A stretch of 34,418 nt of DNA, from contig PBIX01000102.1 in assembly GCA_002720975.1 (NCBI GenBank), positions 1 through 34,418 on the forward strand, written 5' to 3'. A program made the translations under genes and the position numbers. The stretch is from Planctomycetota bacterium. Lineage in GTDB: Bacteria > Planctomycetota > UBA1135 > GCA-002686595. Below the pieces are notes generated by a model. The model saw nothing but the letters and a program-made list of their open reading frames with translations, had not been told where the DNA came from and made no database searches. Positions 30,784 to 34,418 of this stretch are shown here, in pieces (the first letter of the stretch is position 1; each line of letters opens with the position of its first letter).

Positions 30784-31941
30784 ATGGCTTCCAAGCCCCA
30801 TGCCCCCGCTCGGCTGAGGCGCCTCTGGCCGGGCCGGGCTCCGTTGCTGCTGATGGCCCTGGCAGCTCTCGTCGGCTGCGACGCTCAGCCCCAACTGGGA
30901 CTGGTCGCGCAGAACCCGGTGGATGCCATGCGACCCTACTTCCACGATTTCGGCACCCTCAAGTTCGGACAAGAGGTGGAGCGCACGTTTACGTTCAAGA
31001 ACACCGACTCGGCCCCGGTCACCGTTCTCTCCCTCCACCCGGCTTGCACCTGCACGCGCGTCCGAAGTCTGAGTGCGGTTTCTGCGGAGGGCGGTCCTGC
31101 GGTTATGGGTGACCTGCAGATGGCAGAGGACATCATTCGTGTCGAACCGGGAGGCACCTTGAACATGGTTGTTGCCGTCAACACCAGGAGTATCCGGCCC
31201 AACTCCGATAGCCTCAACATCCTGCGCGTGCGGACGAACTCCAAGAACACGCCGTTCATGACATTTGAGCTGCACGTCTTTGCTGAGAAGCTCTTCACCC
31301 TCAGCCCTGCAGAGCTGCGACTGGGAGATGTCCCCAACAGCCACGGCGGCTCCAAGCGCATCAGCATTCTAACGGGCTACCCAAACTCGCCTGCCGAAGT
31401 CGTGGCGATCCTGGAGACCACGGGTGGCATCGAGGCCACTTTGCAGCCCACCTTGGCAGGGACTGAAGTGCGCTGGGACCTGACAGCCACTCTGCCCCCG
31501 CTCACCGGTCTCGGCACTCGCCACGAGACGATCCTGCTTTCGACCACGGATGAGGATGGCGAGGGCGACGCGGGACGTCTGCTTGTCCAGGTCTGGGCAC
31601 GGGTCGTACCCGACGTCGTCATCCGCGCCGATCCCATCCACTTCGGCCTCGTGAGCGTCGAGGAGGGCGGCCTGGCCCAAGCCGAAGTGCAGGCTCTTGT
31701 GCCCGGAGCCCGGGTACGGATTCTCCAGACCAGGTTCGAGGGGGCCGGGCTCGAGCCGCTGCAGTGTGAATTCGCACCTCTGGGCTACGTGGACGCAGAG
31801 GGCCGCTGTGATCGTTGGAGCCTGAAGCTGCGGGCACCCGCCGGCATGGCCCCGGGCCGCTTCCAGGGCACCCTGGAGTGTCTCCTGGACGATGAGGGGG
31901 CTCCCCGGGCAAGCGCGGCCCTGCAGGGCGTTGTGCGCTGA
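30784..31941 (+). CDS. DUF1573 lipoprotein
   Basis: Encodes 385 residues, 8 bases after the sulfatase-like gene. The lipoprotein signal LLLMALAALVGC places the lipidated Cys at residue 32. Residues about 52-95 (FHDFGTLKFGQEVERTFTF, PVTVLSLHPACTCTRV) match the DUF1573 domain, an ASPM-SPD-2-Hydin-like beta-sandwich common in planctomycete and Bacteroidetes lipoproteins. A second beta-sandwich-like segment follows (TLSPAELRLGDVPNSHGGS), and a third (IHFGLVSVEEGG). The role is unknown; such domains usually mediate binding. It is the last gene of the operon, and its stop lies 20 bases from the convergent tyrS stop. Confidence 0.85.
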   Translation: MASKPHAPARLRRLWPGRAPLLLMALAALVGCDAQPQLGLVAQNPVDAMRPYFHDFGTLKFGQEVERTFTFKNTDSAPVTVLSLHPACTCTRVRSLSAVSAEGGPAVMGDLQMAEDIIRVEPGGTLNMVVAVNTRSIRPNSDSLNILRVRTNSKNTPFMTFELHVFAEKLFTLSPAELRLGDVPNSHGGSKRISILTGYPNSPAEVVAILETTGGIEATLQPTLAGTEVRWDLTATLPPLTGLGTRHETILLSTTDEDGEGDAGRLLVQVWARVVPDVVIRADPIHFGLVSVEEGGLAQAEVQALVPGARVRILQTRFEGAGLEPLQCEFAPLGYVDAEGRCDRWSLKLRAPAGMAPGRFQGTLECLLDDEGAPRASAALQGVVR

Positions 31942-31961
31942 GGGCCTGCGCCCAAGGGCTT

Positions 31962-33182
31962 CTAGCGGGGCAGGATGCGCGCGAACCGCTTCTTGCCCAC
32001 CTGCAGCAGTACAGCACTACCCGGCTCAGCCAGGCTTGAGGTGGGATCGCTGGCCACATCCCCGTCCAGGCGGACGGCCCCCTGCTGAATGAGGCGGCGT
32101 GCCTCCGAGGTGGAGGAGGCCAGCCCCAGATTGGCGATCAGGTTGGGAAGAGCCAGACTCTCACCCCACTCAGCGGACCAGGCATGCTCCGGCAGATCCT
32201 CGGGCAAGGCCTTGTCGCGCACTTCGCGATCGAAGGCCCCAGCCGCCGCCTCGGCTTCCTCAGCAGAGTGGAAGAAGCTCGTTATCTCGAACGCCAGGCG
32301 CGCCTTCGCTTCCCGCGGGTGCCCCGCCAACAACCGGGCCACCTCCTCGGCCGGCACCCGGGTCAGGTGCGTGAACCAGGTCTCCATCAGAGGATCGTCG
32401 AGGCGCATGACTCCAAAGGTCATGTCGCGCGCGCTATCCATCAGCCCCACAGCGTTACCGTAGGACTTGCTCATCTTGCGCCCGTCGAGGCCATCGATCA
32501 GAGGATGGGTCCGAACGCATTGTGCTCGCTGCCCTTTCTGCTCCTGTAGACGACGCCCCACGAGTAGGTTGAACAGCTGGTCCGTCCCCCCGAGTTCCAC
32601 GTCGCAGTCAATCTCCACCGAGTCCCAACCCTGCATGAGGGGGTAGAGGAACTCGTTGATTCCGATGGGCTCGGACTGCTCGAGTCGGCGGCGAAACAGA
32701 TCGCGCTCCAGCATCTGGGAGACAGTCATTCGCGTCGTGAGCTGCAGAAGGTCTTCAAAGCCCATGCCATCAAACCACTCGGAATTGCGGCGCACCTCCG
32801 TCTTGTCCATGTCCAGTACACGCGCCGCCTGATCTGTGTAGGTAATCAGGTTGGCCTCAACCTGCTCCCGGGTCAGGACCGGACGTAGCTTGTTGCGCCC
32901 GGATGGGTCCCCCACCATGGCGGTTGCATCCCCTACGATCAGCACAATGCAGTGACCCAAGGCTTGCAGATCGCGCAGGGTCATGAGGGGGATGGCGTGG
33001 CCCAGGTGCAGGTCGGGGGAGCTGGGGTCCATGCCGAACTTCACCCTCAAGGGCCGCTCGGCGTACAAGGCATCAGAGATCAGGGCCGACAGCTCGGCCT
33101 CATCTATCAGGTCTACGGACCCGCGCTGAAAAGCCGCGAGGTGCGTCAGGGTTTCGGGGTGCAAGGTCGGAGTCTCAGGCAT
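31962..33182 (-). CDS. tyrS: Tyrosyl-tRNA synthetase
   Basis: Encodes 406 residues and charges tRNA-Tyr with tyrosine in the cytoplasm. The class I signatures are HLGH (59-62, in MDPSSPDLHLGHAIPL) and KMSKS (236-240, in GRKMSKSYGN). The tyrosine pocket and tRNA-binding motifs include GTDQLFNLLVGRRLQ. The C-terminal S4 RNA-binding domain is seen in LGLASSTSEARRLIQQGAV and SAVLLQVGKKRFARILP. The HLGH form and length match the TyrS2/TyrZ type rather than the E. coli TyrS1 type. The start ATG 33182 lies 15 bases after the stop of the upstream lipoprotein gene, so they are likely co-transcribed. Confidence 0.96.
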   Translation of the reverse strand: MPETPTLHPETLTHLAAFQRGSVDLIDEAELSALISDALYAERPLRVKFGMDPSSPDLHLGHAIPLMTLRDLQALGHCIVLIVGDATAMVGDPSGRNKLRPVLTREQVEANLITYTDQAARVLDMDKTEVRRNSEWFDGMGFEDLLQLTTRMTVSQMLERDLFRRRLEQSEPIGINEFLYPLMQGWDSVEIDCDVELGGTDQLFNLLVGRRLQEQKGQRAQCVRTHPLIDGLDGRKMSKSYGNAVGLMDSARDMTFGVMRLDDPLMETWFTHLTRVPAEEVARLLAGHPREAKARLAFEITSFFHSAEEAEAAAGAFDREVRDKALPEDLPEHAWSAEWGESLALPNLIANLGLASSTSEARRLIQQGAVRLDGDVASDPTSSLAEPGSAVLLQVGKKRFARILPR

Positions 33183-33197
33183 GGTCCCATTGGGCGC

Positions 33198-34202
33198 TCA
33201 AGAGTCGAGAATGTCCAGCGTGCCGATCGAGGCGCGTTGGGCCACCCAGGCCCGTAGCCAGGCACGCCAAGCCAGGGGATCAGCACCGGGTTCGGTGTCA
33301 CCGGAGAGCCAGCGCAGGCTCGGCACCAACCGGGTGATCTGCTCAGAGGTCCAGGTCTCCACGAGGGGCGCCAGACCGCTCAGAGCCGCATCTCTGTCCC
33401 GCGGCAGGATCCGCACTGTGCGCTCGAGCAATGCGGCCATGGAGACTTCAGACTTTCGGGCAGCCTCGACCAGAAGCGCGGGATCCAGGGATCCGCTGGG
33501 CAGGACAGGCGCCAACTCCACCCGCTGGGCAGGGCTGACAACCAGTTTCATGGCTGGGAATTCCCCCCCATCGGCGTCCACGCTGCCCGAACGCAGGTGC
33601 AGGATCCAGCGATCGTTGACCGCCAAGGCTCCGGCAGGAATGCGTCGATCGTAGGCGTGCAGGCGAGTGCCCTCGCTCGCCTCCTGAACCAGCTCAACGG
33701 GCCTGATGCCGGCCAGAGGTAGGGTCTTGGCGTTCAGGTGATCCCGCCCGTCTGGCAAGAGAGTTCGGCGCTGCCACTCCAAGGTCGCCGCCCCGGGCCG
33801 CAGTGCGATCCCCCCCGGGTGAGCCGATCGCCCCTGCAGCCAGATCTCACCAAGATGTGAGTCCGGCCGGGGTCGAATCTCAAGCCAGAGTTCGGCCCCA
33901 CCAATGAGCGCACGCCCCCGCAGCACGCGCTCGAACCCCAGCAACAGATCGTTCACCTCGGCGGGCGGATCCCGATGCAGTGCAAGCCGGCGACGGATCT
34001 GAGCCGCTATTCCCCGAGCCGTTTCATCTTCCCCTGCCTCCAGCGCGACCTTGAGCCCCTCGAAGGCAGCCACATAGATCTGGGGGATGCCAGAAAGTGA
34101 GACCCGGTCAGCGCCGCGTGACGCACTCGGTGCCCCGCAACCCACCAGGAGGCACAGGGCCAGGCAAGACAGGAAGGTGGCGCGCACGAGCGGGTGTGCC
34201 AT
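33198..34202 (-). CDS. Lipoprotein of unknown function upstream of tyrS
   Basis: Encodes 334 residues from ATG 34202. The longer open frame to 34256 would place 18 unrelated residues ahead of the signal peptide and run into the terminator of the upstream gene. The signal peptide (LVRATFLSCLALCLLVGC) ends in a lipobox, lipidated Cys near residue 22. The mature part begins with a helical Glu/Arg-rich stretch (FEGLKVALEAGEDETARGIA) and continues as a mixed beta domain (GAELWLEIRPRPDSHLGEIW). The C-terminal part contains LPSLRWLSGDTEPGADPLAW. I recognise no family. It shares a transcript with tyrS by spacing only; there is no functional link in sequence. Confidence 0.75.
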   Translation of the reverse strand: MAHPLVRATFLSCLALCLLVGCGAPSASRGADRVSLSGIPQIYVAAFEGLKVALEAGEDETARGIAAQIRRRLALHRDPPAEVNDLLLGFERVLRGRALIGGAELWLEIRPRPDSHLGEIWLQGRSAHPGGIALRPGAATLEWQRRTLLPDGRDHLNAKTLPLAGIRPVELVQEASEGTRLHAYDRRIPAGALAVNDRWILHLRSGSVDADGGEFPAMKLVVSPAQRVELAPVLPSGSLDPALLVEAARKSEVSMAALLERTVRILPRDRDAALSGLAPLVETWTSEQITRLVPSLRWLSGDTEPGADPLAWRAWLRAWVAQRASIGTLDILDS

Positions 34203-34254
34203 GGGCTGCAAGGGTCGGGTTGGATCAGGGGACGGGGCACCAGAGGACACGCCC

Positions 34255-34292
34255 AAAAAACAACGGAGGAGGCATCCGGTTGCCCCCTCCGT
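34255..34292 (-). terminator. Intrinsic terminator of the truncated minus-strand gene
   Basis: On the minus strand ACGGAGGGGGCA and TGCCTCCTCCGT form a 12-base stem with one mismatch and a 6-base loop (34292-34263). TTG and a run of six T follow (to 34255). This is a textbook rho-independent terminator 25 bases after the stop at 34318. It leaves only about 50 bases for a promoter of the lipoprotein gene starting at 34202. Confidence 0.88.
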
Positions 34293-34317
34293 GTAAGTAA
34301 CCGAGACGTTGGCGGTG

Positions 34318-34418
34318 CTACTCGCCTTCAGGCTTCTCCTCGGCGGGAGCCTCAGCCTCTTCGGCGGGAGCCGCAGCCTCCTCGGCGGGAGCCTCAGCCT
34401 CCTCGGCGGGAGCCTCAG
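34318..34418 (-). CDS. C-terminal acidic Ala/Pro/Glu tail of an unidentified protein (partial)
   Basis: Only the last 33 codons lie in the window, ending at TAG 34318-34320. They encode repeats of AEAPAEE followed by KPEGE. Such Ala/Pro/Glu tails occur at the C-terminus of some ribosomal proteins (for example bL17 or bS16) and other proteins in planctomycetes, but the identity cannot be settled because the conserved part is outside the window. A strong terminator follows, so it is the last gene of its transcript. That weakly argues against bS16, which is usually followed by rimM. Confidence 0.7.
   Translation of the reverse strand, partial: EAPAEEAEAPAEEAAAPAEEAEAPAEEKPEGE
34336..34418. repeat. 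21-bp tandem repeats in the acidic tail
   Basis: Four tandem units of 21 bases: 34336-34356, 34357-34377, 34378-34398 and 34399 to the window end (20 bases). Units 1, 3 and 4 are identical over the bases shown; unit 2 differs at two positions. Each encodes a heptapeptide AEAPAEE on the minus strand. Near-identical units at DNA level suggest recent slippage or recombination and possible length variation between strains. Confidence 0.85.

Noticed and set aside
1-34418. tRNA, rRNA, CRISPR, IS element, prophage or integrase signatures
   Set aside because: None was seen on reading both strands: no T-loop GGTTCGAAT-type motif in a cloverleaf, no regularly spaced repeats other than the coding 21-bp array, and no transposase or integrase motif.

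Overview
The window looks like a chromosomal segment of a free-living bacterium with GC-rich, densely packed genes and no sign of phage, plasmid, IS element, CRISPR array or tRNA/rRNA. Several traits point to the Planctomycetota: many secreted proteins and lipoproteins, a di-haem oxidoreductase, an FG-GAP beta-propeller protein and a metalloprotease that share one C-terminal module, a sulfatase-like lipoprotein and a DUF1573 lipoprotein. The C-terminal module resembles one I associate with deep-branching marine planctomycetes. The lineage is an inference from protein style; no marker gene was compared.

Layout. Positions 1-2106 (+) hold an ABC-2 exporter: a cut-off permease, an ATPase and a second permease. 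A small cysteine-rich exported protein follows at 2263-2718. Its end faces a minus-strand cluster at 2772-6776: an aminotransferase, a BNR/Asp-box propeller and a GT-C membrane glycosyltransferase. A large unrecognised lipoprotein (6855-9596, +) diverges from that cluster. Next are two exported proteins, a di-haem thiol-oxidoreductase-like multidomain protein (9747-12113) and a seven-repeat FG-GAP protein (12138-13946). A translationally coupled pair follows (14019-15679): a sulfotransferase-like P-loop protein and a class-IV aminotransferase. It faces htpG (15684-17612, -). A matrixin-type metalloprotease (17828-19219, +) faces a minus-strand cluster (19242-22465) of one exported protein of unknown function and two YwqK/MORN-like repeat proteins, one of them a lipoprotein. 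DUF72 (22735-23613, -) comes next, then a 497-bp non-coding stretch.

Positions 24111-25343 (+) encode two unusual, apparently reduced proteins. One is a 117-residue NtrC-like protein with neither a complete receiver domain nor an AAA+ domain. The other is an NDP-sugar pyrophosphorylase-like protein that has lost its nucleotide-binding motifs but keeps a hexapeptide-repeat C-terminus. A strong terminator (25417-25460) and an extended -10 promoter (25498-25506) open a likely five-gene operon (25597-31941, +): a thioredoxin-fold protein without CxxC, a GT-C glycosyltransferase, a HEAT-like membrane protein, a sulfatase-superfamily lipoprotein without the formylglycine residue, and a DUF1573 lipoprotein. 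It faces tyrS and a lipoprotein gene (31962-34202, -). The window ends in the acidic 21-bp-repeat tail of a minus-strand gene with its own intrinsic terminator.

Taken together, most genes serve the cell envelope (export, surface glycosylation, lipoproteins, secreted multidomain proteins), interspersed with housekeeping genes (htpG, tyrS, aminotransferases). No classical defence or mobile system was seen. The most unusual items are the reduced regulator/pseudoenzyme pair, the shared C-terminal module, the MORN-like repeat operon and the Thr-containing sulfatase-like lipoprotein.
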